Shown one piece after another: positions 28,793 through 36,655 of a DNA stretch of 64,000 nucleotides. The notes under the pieces are model-generated. The model was not told where the DNA came from. It worked only from the letters and a program-made list of their open reading frames with translations, and did no database searches. The translations under genes were made by a program, and so were the position numbers. The first letter of the stretch is position 1; each line of letters begins with the position of its first letter. The stretch comes from Pseudopedobacter saltans DSM 12145 (GTDB lineage Bacteria; Bacteroidota; Bacteroidia; Sphingobacteriales; Sphingobacteriaceae): NCBI RefSeq assembly GCF_000190735.1, contig NC_015177.1, positions 1,364,001 through 1,428,000 on the forward strand, in the 5' to 3' direction.

Positions 28793-29311
28793 CTAGTTTG
28801 GCAGTGCGATAGCTGATTTAGCTTTGTTATTTATTTCGTATATCGCCAACTGAGATAGCAAATCATCTATGTGTTTCTCATTAATTTCAGCCTCATAAAA
28901 TATAGCCATATCTTTTGTCAATTCAAGTAAACCAGCAAATGCCGAAGCGGTACCATAAATTGATATTTTATAATGAATAATTCCCTGGATACCCCCCAGC
29001 AAACAAGCATCTTTTACAGCTACATTTGTGCAGTAAGAAAGCCGTTCATCTAAATCTTTTATAAAGGCCAGCATAACCGGATTACTTTCTCGGGTCATCA
29101 TAATTTGCCTTTCATTTATAAACGCTCCAATACTTTCTATATGTTGATCTACAAAATCAAGATATTTTTGTAACGCTCTTTTTAATTGAAATGAATTAGC
29201 TTGCTCTATCCATTTCGGTAAGCTATTTTTCAATTCAACTTCTGCACTTAAAAATTCACTTATGTCATAATCTATCAATTTATGAAGTGTATTAATGACT
29301 GTGTTTTCCAT
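28793..29311 (-). CDS. DUF892-like ferritin-like protein
   Basis: 172 residues, all-helical, with the layout of YciF/DUF892 proteins: helix 1 DYDISEFLSAEVELKNSLPKW, helix 2 LKRALQKYLDFVDQHIESIGAF, helix 3 ending GGIQGIIHYKISIYGTASAFAGLL and helix 4 MAIFYEAEINEKHIDDLLSQLA. It is diverged from the 17638-18183 paralogue, with fewer obvious carboxylate ligands (E24, H56, H112 and E140 region). It stands alone, 180 bp past the zinc dehydrogenase start and ~110 bp before the exporter operon's 3' end. A role in iron or stress handling is inferred from family only. Confidence 0.65.
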   Translation of the reverse strand: MENTVINTLHKLIDYDISEFLSAEVELKNSLPKWIEQANSFQLKRALQKYLDFVDQHIESIGAFINERQIMMTRESNPVMLAFIKDLDERLSYCTNVAVKDACLLGGIQGIIHYKISIYGTASAFAGLLELTKDMAIFYEAEINEKHIDDLLSQLAIYEINNKAKSAIALPN

Positions 29312-29424
29312 AACCTTATCATTTTAATTTTTCACAAAAATTTAACTACTATATTGATTATTAGATAAAATCAAACCTAAAAACTAATCTTGATGCTGAT
29401 CAAATCATCACTGATATCCATTCA

Positions 29425-30546
29425 TTATCCCGATCGTTTTCGGTAATTAAAAATGGCCCATCCGTTAAAAAAAACTGCAAAACCTAACATGGCATAAATT
29501 TGATGCTGGATATCTGCCAAACTGCTGCCTTTTAACATCACCATCCTCATCACCTGAATGAAATAAGAAACCGGATTAAAATGGGTTATCATTTGTGCCC
29601 ATTCTGGCATGCTCTCAATAGGCGTATACAATCCACTCAAAAGATTAAAAACCATCGTTACAAAAAAGGAAACAAGCATAGATTGCTGCTGTGTTTGCGC
29701 ATAAGTTGACAAGAGAAGCCCCAAACCCAGAATAGCCATTAAATAAATAGAAGAGAATATATAAATGGTAACGTATGATCCTAAAGGTACAATCCCGTAT
29801 ACAAACCGGGCCAATACTAGTCCTAAAGTTAACACGGTGGTAGCCAGCAACCAGAAAGGGATCAGTTTCCCTAAAATGAACTGGGCTTTCCTTATCGGAC
29901 TCACATTAATCTGTTCTATTGTTCCCATCTCCTTTTCACGTACAATATTATTGGCAGCAAAAGAAGAGCCAATCATTGTGACCAGCATTACCAAAATTCC
30001 TGGAACCATAAACACCCGATAATTCATATTTTCATTATACCAGTTAGAGGTAGTCACTTCAATCATGGGTTGCGGATTAAACTTTGGCATTTGTATCCAT
30101 TGGGTACGGATTTCCTGATTATAGTCTTTAAGAATAGCTTGCATATAAGCAGCGCCTAAACCGCCCTTCACTCCATTTATCGCATCTACTGCCACCAAAA
30201 GGTCAGCTTTATCTTCTTTCACCAGATCTCGTTCAAAATGGTCCGGAATTTCAAGTAATAAGTCTGTTTTATTCAGCTCAATAGCATGTAAGCCGTCGGC
30301 ATAAGTTGTACTGTAATCTTGAAGTTTGAAATATCCCGACGAAATAATTTTATTAATCATTTTTTGGGAATAATCAGAGTGATCATGGTCGACTACCCCC
30401 AAATTAATATTCTTGATTTCATAGTCAGCAGCGAGCGGTAAGATCAGCAACTGAGTCATTGGCATAATGAACAAAATCCGAATGATAGCAGGATCACGGA
30501 AGATTTGTAAAAGCTCTTTCTGTAACAAAAATTTAAGTAGTCTCAT
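29425..30546 (-). CDS. ABC-2 type exporter permease (distal)
   Basis: 373-residue ABC-2 permease of the YbhR/YbhS type: one N-terminal membrane segment (IIRILFIMPMTQLLILPLA), a ~150-residue extracytoplasmic domain and five C-terminal membrane segments from MNYRVFMVPGILVMLVTMIG, with the coupling segment REKEMGTIEQINVSPIRK near 205-222. It overlaps the upstream permease gene by 4 bp. Last gene of the six-gene TolC-MFP-ATPase-ATPase-permease-permease operon, so it presumably forms a heterodimer with its neighbour. Confidence 0.9.
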   Translation of the reverse strand: MRLLKFLLQKELLQIFRDPAIIRILFIMPMTQLLILPLAADYEIKNINLGVVDHDHSDYSQKMINKIISSGYFKLQDYSTTYADGLHAIELNKTDLLLEIPDHFERDLVKEDKADLLVAVDAINGVKGGLGAAYMQAILKDYNQEIRTQWIQMPKFNPQPMIEVTTSNWYNENMNYRVFMVPGILVMLVTMIGSSFAANNIVREKEMGTIEQINVSPIRKAQFILGKLIPFWLLATTVLTLGLVLARFVYGIVPLGSYVTIYIFSSIYLMAILGLGLLLSTYAQTQQQSMLVSFFVTMVFNLLSGLYTPIESMPEWAQMITHFNPVSYFIQVMRMVMLKGSSLADIQHQIYAMLGFAVFFNGWAIFNYRKRSG

Positions 30547-31646
30547 AGCTTAGTCTTAAATTCATAAATACTAATGCCCAGTAAAGTAGTTGTCATCCCT
30601 ACCAAAATCAGTGTTTCTTTCCATACTGCGGCGAAACCAAGTCCTTTGATCATCACCGCTTTTACAATAATAAAATACCACCTCGCGGGCACAATATTGG
30701 AAATAACCTGCAGTGCTACAGGCATGTTTTCTACGGGGAATAAAAAGCCGCTAAACAAAAGCGTGGGTAAGAACAAGCTCATCATAGAGGTAAACATGGC
30801 CGTTTGCTGAGTCTTCGCGCTATTTGAAATCAGTATACCAACAGAAAGCGAAGTAATCGTAAATAAAATACTTTCTGCAAGAAGCAAAGCCAAACTTCCA
30901 GTAATAGGTACGTCCAGGGCATAAACGCTCAATAACAAAATGCTGCCAATATTTAACATGGAAACCAGCAAATAAGGAATGGTTTTGGCAATAATGATTC
31001 TGAACGGTTTAAGTGGCGATACCAGAATCACCTCCATGGTACCTATTTCTTTTTCTTTTACAATAGCTATGGAGGTCATCATGGCACAAACTAGCATTAA
31101 CACCAGGGCCATTACTCCCGGAACAAAATTATAAGCCCCTTTTAATTCGGGGTTATACAACATTCTTACCTGAACGTGGATGGTATAAGGCAGATCCTGA
31201 TTTCGATTGAGATCTTGTTGATAATCATTAATAATAGCGGCAGCATAATTGGCTAGCATATTGGCCGTGTTAGGGTCTGATGCATCGGTAATTAGTTGTA
31301 TTTGTGCATGGTTGGCATGCAGCAAATCATTGCGAAAACCCGCCGGAAAAACGACGGCCATACGGATCTTCCCTTCTTTAAAGGTATTCTCGATATCTTT
31401 ATAGGTATATGCATTCTCTACTAAACTAAAATATCTGCTTGCTGCAATCCGCTCAGAGATTGCCCTGGAAGCTTCGTCTTTAGCTTGATCAAATATTGTA
31501 ATTTTCGAATTCTTTACCTCATTTGTTAAGGCAAAGCCGTAGAGCAGAATCTGAACGACTGGCATCCAAATTAAAATAAACAATGTTCTCTTATCTCTCC
31601 AGATATGCAGCCATTCTTTTTTTATAAAAATGAGAAACTGTTTCAT
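30543..31646 (-). CDS. ABC-2 type exporter permease (proximal)
   Basis: 367-residue paralogue of the next permease with the same topology: N-terminal segment after KEWLHIWRDKRTLFILIWMP, large periplasmic domain, and the C-terminal ABC-2 membrane block containing KEKEIGTMEVILVSPLKPF near 195-213. It begins 12 bp after the ATP-binding subunit gene. The pair resembles E. coli YbhS/YbhR, which work with YbhF and YbhG in drug and cation efflux. Confidence 0.9.
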   Translation of the reverse strand: MKQFLIFIKKEWLHIWRDKRTLFILIWMPVVQILLYGFALTNEVKNSKITIFDQAKDEASRAISERIAASRYFSLVENAYTYKDIENTFKEGKIRMAVVFPAGFRNDLLHANHAQIQLITDASDPNTANMLANYAAAIINDYQQDLNRNQDLPYTIHVQVRMLYNPELKGAYNFVPGVMALVLMLVCAMMTSIAIVKEKEIGTMEVILVSPLKPFRIIIAKTIPYLLVSMLNIGSILLLSVYALDVPITGSLALLLAESILFTITSLSVGILISNSAKTQQTAMFTSMMSLFLPTLLFSGFLFPVENMPVALQVISNIVPARWYFIIVKAVMIKGLGFAAVWKETLILVGMTTTLLGISIYEFKTKL

Positions 31647-31658
31647 TGTTTAGTTTTT

Positions 31659-32405
31659 TTATTCCGCTGTACGGGTTGCTTTTCTGGCCAATTGCAAAAA
31701 CACTTCATCCATAGAATGTACACCATAATTTTTCATCAGATTTCCCGGAGAATCCTGAGCATCTATCCTTCCGTCCACCATAATAGAGACCTGATCGCAA
31801 TACTCTGCCTCATCCATATAATGGGTGGTTACAAAAACGGTTATGCCACGTTCCGAGGCGTCATAAATCATACTCCAAAACTCCCTCCTGGCTACCGGAT
31901 CCACGCCACCGGTAGGTTCATCTAAAAAGACAATGGCCGGATCGTGTACAATGGCAATAGAAAATGCCAGCTTTTGTTTCCATCCAAGCGGCAAGGATTT
32001 CACCATGGTTTTCTCTTCCCCTTCCAAGTCTAGCTGCTTCAGCAATGATGTTGTTTTTTCCCTTATCTTTTCATCCGTCAGTCCATAGATTCCAGCATAA
32101 AATCGAATGTTTTCAGACACAGTAAGATCTTCATAAAGCGAAAACTTTTGACTCATATAGCCAATGCTCTTTTTGATCATTTCGGTTTGTTTATAGATAT
32201 CAAAACCGGCTACGGTAGCTGTTCCAGATGTAGGTAAAGATAAACCGCAGAGCATACGCATAACTGTTGTTTTCCCCGCTCCATTGGCACCAAGAAACCC
32301 AAAAATAGTTCCCTTTTCCACCTCAAAACTGATATGGTCAACTGCAACAAAATCACCAAAACTCTTGGTCAGATCATTCGCCGTAATTACTTTATCTTTT
32401 TCCAT
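31659..32405 (-). CDS. ABC exporter ATP-binding subunit 2
   Basis: 248 residues with Walker A GANGAGKTT near 40, Walker B AIVFLDEPTGGVDP near 155 and the H-loop TTHYMDEAE near 190. The signature motif is degenerate: the usual LSGGxKQ position reads SLPLGWKQKLAFSIA, lacking the Ser-Gly-Gly core. The preceding gene encodes a canonical ATPase (LSGGMKQ), so the complex probably uses one canonical and one degenerate ATP site. YbhF-type systems fuse two ATPases in one chain; here they are separate genes 3 bp apart. Confidence 0.9.
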   Translation of the reverse strand: MEKDKVITANDLTKSFGDFVAVDHISFEVEKGTIFGFLGANGAGKTTVMRMLCGLSLPTSGTATVAGFDIYKQTEMIKKSIGYMSQKFSLYEDLTVSENIRFYAGIYGLTDEKIREKTTSLLKQLDLEGEEKTMVKSLPLGWKQKLAFSIAIVHDPAIVFLDEPTGGVDPVARREFWSMIYDASERGITVFVTTHYMDEAEYCDQVSIMVDGRIDAQDSPGNLMKNYGVHSMDEVFLQLARKATRTAE

Positions 32406-32408
32406 TGT

Positions 32409-33326
32409 TCAACTCATTAAGGCCATAAAACAATCTTCTATATTTGGAGTTATGGTTTTGATTTCAACTCCGGTGTATTGGCCATTTTTAACAATCTGCT
32501 CCAATTTCTGCCGGTTCAAATCCGGCGTTTTAAAAGCAACATGATGATACTGCCCAAAGGGATAAATACTCTCTATACCTGGATCGGCTTTAATGGCTTG
32601 AAGCAGAGGATACATTTCATTAGCCCGGATTGCCCATAAAGAATTGGGATACTCTGAAACAATGCCTTGCGGGGTACTTACAGACAGTAATTTTCCGTTC
32701 TGGATCAAAGCCACCCGGTCGCATAAAGTAGCTTCGTCCATATAAGCTGTTGAAACCAACACTGTAATACCTTCTATTTTAAGCCGGTGCAACATCTCCC
32801 AGAATTCCTTTCTTGAAACAGCATCTACTCCCGTTGTAGGCTCATCCAGAAAGAGTACTGTCGGTTTATGAATCAATGCGCAGCTCAAGGCTAATTTTTG
32901 CTTCATCCCACCAGATAACTGTCCCGCTCTTCGATCTTTAAAGGGTTCTATTTGCTGATAAATATCTTTGATTAAGTCATAATTTTCCTTTATGGTAGTA
33001 TTAAAAATTGCCGCAAAGAATTCCAGGTTCTCCTGAACGGTTAAGTCAGGATATAATGAAAACCGCCCCGGCATGTATCCTACACAATTCCTGATTTTCT
33101 TATAATCTTTAACCACATCAAATCCATCTACGGATGCTGTTCCGCTGTCGGCTAGCAATAAGGTGGTCAATATCCTGAACAACGAGGTTTTTCCTGCACC
33201 ATCCGGCCCAATAACACCGAAAATCTCACCCTGTTCCACGGCAAAAGAAATACCTTTTAAAGCCTCTGTAACCACCTTTTTATGGTGATAGGTTTTTGTG
33301 ATTTGTTCAACGGTTATCGCTTTCAT
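32409..33326 (-). CDS. ABC exporter ATP-binding subunit 1
   Basis: 305 residues: Walker A GPDGAGKTS near 38-46 (Asp in place of the usual Asn), Q-loop in YMPGRFSLYPDLTVQENL, signature LSGGMKQKLALS near 137, Walker B TVLFLDEPTTGVDA near 155 and a ~70-residue C-terminal extension ending IEDCFMALMS. It overlaps the membrane-fusion-protein gene by 4 bp. It pairs with the following degenerate ATPase. Confidence 0.92.
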   Translation of the reverse strand: MKAITVEQITKTYHHKKVVTEALKGISFAVEQGEIFGVIGPDGAGKTSLFRILTTLLLADSGTASVDGFDVVKDYKKIRNCVGYMPGRFSLYPDLTVQENLEFFAAIFNTTIKENYDLIKDIYQQIEPFKDRRAGQLSGGMKQKLALSCALIHKPTVLFLDEPTTGVDAVSRKEFWEMLHRLKIEGITVLVSTAYMDEATLCDRVALIQNGKLLSVSTPQGIVSEYPNSLWAIRANEMYPLLQAIKADPGIESIYPFGQYHHVAFKTPDLNRQKLEQIVKNGQYTGVEIKTITPNIEDCFMALMS

Positions 33327-34270
33327 TGATTCATATCAAACTTAATCTCACCATACATACCAATTTTTAGCAAGCCATCATTTTTAACATGAACTTTAAT
33401 AGCATATACCAGGTTGGCCCGTTCGTCTTTGGTTTGTATCGTTTTAGGCGTAAACTCTGCTTTATCTGCAATCATGGTAATCACTCCAGGATATGTTTTA
33501 TAATGTTTTGGATCCGTATCCACAAGTACCTTTACCTTCTGATTGAGCTTAATTTGAGATAGCTGTGTTTCTGTAATGTAGGCCCGCAGTGTGATAACAG
33601 AAAGATCTGCAATTTTATATAAAGCTTTACCTGCAGCAGTAACTTCTCCTGCCATCGCATATTTAGTCAGCACCGTGCCGCTTACCGGATTTACAATCCG
33701 TGTTCTACTAAGCTGGTCATCTATCTGCGCTACCGACTTTTTTAAAGGCGTATACTCACTAAGTACCGTATTGTTTTGGGTTCCTGTAATGGTTTCCTGT
33801 ACTTTTATTTGCTGTTGGTTGGCTTCAATTTGTTTTTTTAGCACATCAATCTGAAGATTTATATCATCCAATTGCTTTGTGGTGGCTGCATCGGCTTTAA
33901 TCAAATTATGCAAACGTATCCGCTCAGAAAATGCATTTTCCAGCTGAGCTTTTAAAACCTCGCCCTGATCTTTCAATAGCTTTACCTGTGGTTTTACATC
34001 CATTGTTTTTTGATGTAGCGTACCTATGGTTGCTTCTAATTGTGCTTTTTGAAGCTCCAGGGGAACCGGATCAATTGTACCTACCACATTACCCTTTCTT
34101 AAATTCATTCCTTCTTCCAGATTTAAGGAAAGGATCTTTCCTGTAGCCTCGGCCGATACGATAACTTCATCTGCTTCAAAAGTACCCGAAGCATCAGACC
34201 GCTTATCCTCGGTACTACAGGCTGCAAACAGAATAGCCATACCAAGAAATGTATATTGGCTGATTTTCAT
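33323..34270 (-). CDS. HlyD/YbhG-family membrane-fusion lipoprotein
   Basis: 315 residues with a lipoprotein signal (ILFAACSTEDKRS, Cys near residue 18). Then a barrel-sandwich half (VSAEATGKILSLNLEEGMNLRKGNVVGTID), a long alpha-helical hairpin (~75-165, with TTKQLDDINLQIDVLKKQIEANQQQ), the second lipoyl half (TRIVNPVSGTVLTKYAMAGE) and a beta-barrel domain. It bridges the ABC pump and the TolC channel. Overlaps the ATPase gene by 4 bp and follows tolC by 6 bp. Confidence 0.9.
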   Translation of the reverse strand: MKISQYTFLGMAILFAACSTEDKRSDASGTFEADEVIVSAEATGKILSLNLEEGMNLRKGNVVGTIDPVPLELQKAQLEATIGTLHQKTMDVKPQVKLLKDQGEVLKAQLENAFSERIRLHNLIKADAATTKQLDDINLQIDVLKKQIEANQQQIKVQETITGTQNNTVLSEYTPLKKSVAQIDDQLSRTRIVNPVSGTVLTKYAMAGEVTAAGKALYKIADLSVITLRAYITETQLSQIKLNQKVKVLVDTDPKHYKTYPGVITMIADKAEFTPKTIQTKDERANLVYAIKVHVKNDGLLKIGMYGEIKFDMNQ

Positions 34271-34276
34271 AAAATC

Positions 34277-35629
34277 TTAATTTATAGTGTTACCCATTGT
34301 ATTCTGATAGTTATACTGCTCCTGAAGCATTTGTATTTGGTGAAGAATAAAGTTTTGCCGGGCTTGATCCTCGGCATTTACCACAGAAATATAATCATGC
34401 GCACTCAGTACACCGTTCTCCAACTGGGCCGCAGATGCCTTCTTCACCGACTCCCTGAGTTTAATGATAGCCTCATCGTTCTTTAAAAGCTCGGTAAACT
34501 TTGAAATAAATATCTGTTGCTGCTTTTGAATAAGCCCCATATTAAACAGGAATGTCTCTTTTTGAAGGTCTATCATTGTTTTATTTATCTCCAGTATTTT
34601 CTTTTGATTTCCATAGGTATACAAGCTGCCCAAATTCCAGCTCAGTTTTAGTCCACCAATATAATACCAGGCAAAATCGTTACTGAGCATATTTAAACCT
34701 GGCCGGGCATATCCCCCTTGAAGAAAAAAGAAAAATCTAGGTCTAAGCTGCGCATTTAAGAGACTTTTCTGATCATCATAGATATTTTGCTGATAATTAT
34801 ACAGCAATAATTCGGGGCGGTTAAACTCGCCTGTCAATACAGGCGAAATTGGTTTTTCAAAAACTGTGTTTTCGTTTAAAGCCAGATTAATAAATTGAGA
34901 TAGCATCTCCATATAAGCTTTTCGTGTTGCTTTAAGTTCCACCCTAGCCTGTTCCGTCTGTAACTTTTGAGCCATCAACTCATCCACACTGCTCCTATAG
35001 GCAACACCATTGGCCACCAAGGCCTTTGCTTTGTCTATTCCATTCTGAATATCCCGTAAAACAAGTTCATTTTGTTTCAACTGTTCATTAAGAAGGATAA
35101 CGCCAAAAAACAACTGGTTTACCCGGTCATAGAGTTGATATAAATCAACTTCCAAACTTTGTTCCTGAATCTTAGCTGTTGTTTTAGCCATTTGTTTCTG
35201 GTTACCAATCATTCCTCCGTCGTAGATCACCTGATCTATCTGCCCGTAAATTTTATATTGATCTTTACCATATTTTGGGACAGAAAATCCAGGAAGAGGT
35301 AAAGTAAAAGGGAAACTGGTTACGGTTGACTGATAGGTGGCCTGACCATTTACAGACAGCATAGGAAAATAACCTTTAGCCGCATTCGATACTGTAAATT
35401 CAGCCGCCTTTATGATTAACCCTCTTTGATTTATTAAGGGGTAATTATTTCTGGCATATTGGTAAACATCTTTAATATTTAACGTTAAACTCTGCTGTGC
35501 ATCTGATGAAAAACCTGCTATTAAAACGATTAAGGTGCAAATCAGCATTAATCGTCTAAACCGATTCGAAGTTTTAAATGATGCTTCGAAATATTGAATA
35601 ACAGATTGACCTTTTCCCATTTTTTCCAA
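34277..35629 (-). CDS. TolC-family outer-membrane channel
   Basis: 450 residues with a membrane-spanning export signal (RRLMLICTLIVLIAGFSSDAQ, cleavage near 45) after an unusually long N-terminal lead. An alternative start is not obvious, since the next Met is inside the signal. TolC repeats are recognisable: LNIKDVYQYARNNYPLINQ, YDRVNQLFFGVILLNEQL and the paired helices through ~440. First gene of the six-gene exporter operon. Being encoded in the operon, the pump has a dedicated outer-membrane exit. The cargo is unknown. Confidence 0.9.
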   Translation of the reverse strand: MEKMGKGQSVIQYFEASFKTSNRFRRLMLICTLIVLIAGFSSDAQQSLTLNIKDVYQYARNNYPLINQRGLIIKAAEFTVSNAAKGYFPMLSVNGQATYQSTVTSFPFTLPLPGFSVPKYGKDQYKIYGQIDQVIYDGGMIGNQKQMAKTTAKIQEQSLEVDLYQLYDRVNQLFFGVILLNEQLKQNELVLRDIQNGIDKAKALVANGVAYRSSVDELMAQKLQTEQARVELKATRKAYMEMLSQFINLALNENTVFEKPISPVLTGEFNRPELLLYNYQQNIYDDQKSLLNAQLRPRFFFFLQGGYARPGLNMLSNDFAWYYIGGLKLSWNLGSLYTYGNQKKILEINKTMIDLQKETFLFNMGLIQKQQQIFISKFTELLKNDEAIIKLRESVKKASAAQLENGVLSAHDYISVVNAEDQARQNFILHQIQMLQEQYNYQNTMGNTIN

Positions 35630-36015
35630 CTGAGTTATAAAAAACCGGACGTTATGAATTTAAATAAACTACTTTAAAGCAAGTATAAAACACTTAATAG
35701 TATTCAGCTAAGCATATGATTTTCAAGGATTTTTATAATTAAAAACAACTAAACTTTTTGATTGTTTTTTCATTAACTATATTCTCTCAGCTTGTTAATC
35801 AGGAATAGCGCTCATCCGACTTCCTCATTATACAGCATATTTATTGGATTGAGACGAGAGCCCCTATTGTAAGAGATAATAAACAAAGAAGATAGTGACA
35901 CTTACAATCACGGCTGAAGACGCCATTTGAACAGAAACGTCATACTTTGCACCCTTCTGAAGAAGAAGGGCTCAAACAAAGTATAGATTAAAAAATAAAA
36001 TTGAATTATATATTT
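35630..36015. other. Intergenic region with strong hairpin
   Basis: It holds the exporter operon's 5' region and the 3' side of the NlpE-like gene. ATACTTTG (35942-35949) with CAAAGTAT (35977-35984) and inner CCCTTCT/AGAAGGG (35952-35958/35964-35970) form a long hairpin, a likely 3'-end structure for the minus-strand NlpE-like gene, although no U-tract follows. I see no gene. Confidence 0.45.
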
Positions 36016-36465
36016 TTAATTTTTCTTAAGGATATAATAATCTGCTAGGTTTCCTGTGATTGCGTTGCCATTCTCATCTAATTGTTGAATGTAGCCTTCT
36101 CCAACTTTATATTGCAGATTTTCCGTTCCTATTTTTGCTATAATCTTATTGCCACTGTTATTCCAGGAAAATGTTCCTTTTTCTTCCAAAGGCTTGTCCC
36201 CTTTACCTACATATTCACTCTTACTTTCAAATGTACCATCATGATGAATAGTAATTGTGGTTTTTATACCTTCGCAATCTGCACAAGGTAACATTCCAGT
36301 ATAGGTGCCTTCCCAATCTAAAGATGTTCGACTATTATCGGGATAACTGGTATCTGCTGTAACAACAGTGCTATCCGCCATTTGATCGCTTTGCGCAGAT
36401 CTGTTTTGACAAGAAGCCATTATAAATGCTCCTGCTAAAAAAGTTAAAATAAACTGTTTCTTCAT
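36016..36465 (-). CDS. NlpE-like copper-resistance lipoprotein
   Basis: 149 residues: lipoprotein signal MKKQFILTFLAGAFIMASC (Cys at 19) and an NlpE N-terminal-type barrel with WEGTYTGMLPCADCEGIKTTI, the CXXC found in NlpE, then ITIHHDGTFESKSEY, EEKGTFSWNNSGNKI and a C-terminal YILKKN. NlpE relatives sense envelope or adhesion stress and copper. There is no Cpx system in the window. It is the last gene before the right copy of the direct repeat, inside the repeat-flanked segment. Confidence 0.82.
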   Translation of the reverse strand: MKKQFILTFLAGAFIMASCQNRSAQSDQMADSTVVTADTSYPDNSRTSLDWEGTYTGMLPCADCEGIKTTITIHHDGTFESKSEYVGKGDKPLEEKGTFSWNNSGNKIIAKIGTENLQYKVGEGYIQQLDENGNAITGNLADYYILKKN

Positions 36466-36542
36466 ATTTTTTTATTTTTCAGAAACTTCTTCAAAAAGCG
36501 AACCATTTATAATTTAAAAAATAAACCCTATCTCCAGTCTCC

Positions 36543-36655
36543 TTCTTTCCCGTAATGACCTCCAAAATAGCTTTCCTAAAATGAATTCGTTGCTTTTCAT
36601 AATATGTGTTTAATTACCAATTGATATTTACTTCCTGATTACCACGTAAAGTATA
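36543..36655. repeat. ~110 bp direct repeat, right copy, with SDR gene remnant
   Basis: On the minus strand the intact 731-residue gene ends (GNQEVNINW-stop at 36614), and 13 bases later ATG AAA AGC AAC GAA TTC opens a copy of the SDR gene found intact at 26484-27257. After about eight codons a base loss shifts the frame, and similarity ends near 36543. This is an SDR pseudogene stub and the partner of the 27199-27311 repeat. Confidence 0.85.

Noticed and set aside
28658-28816. 52-codon plus-strand ORF starting MDQQIQSHSN and overlapping the end of the DUF892 gene by 24 bp
   Set aside because: No family, no promoter or ribosome-binding site seen; possible but not supportable without conservation.
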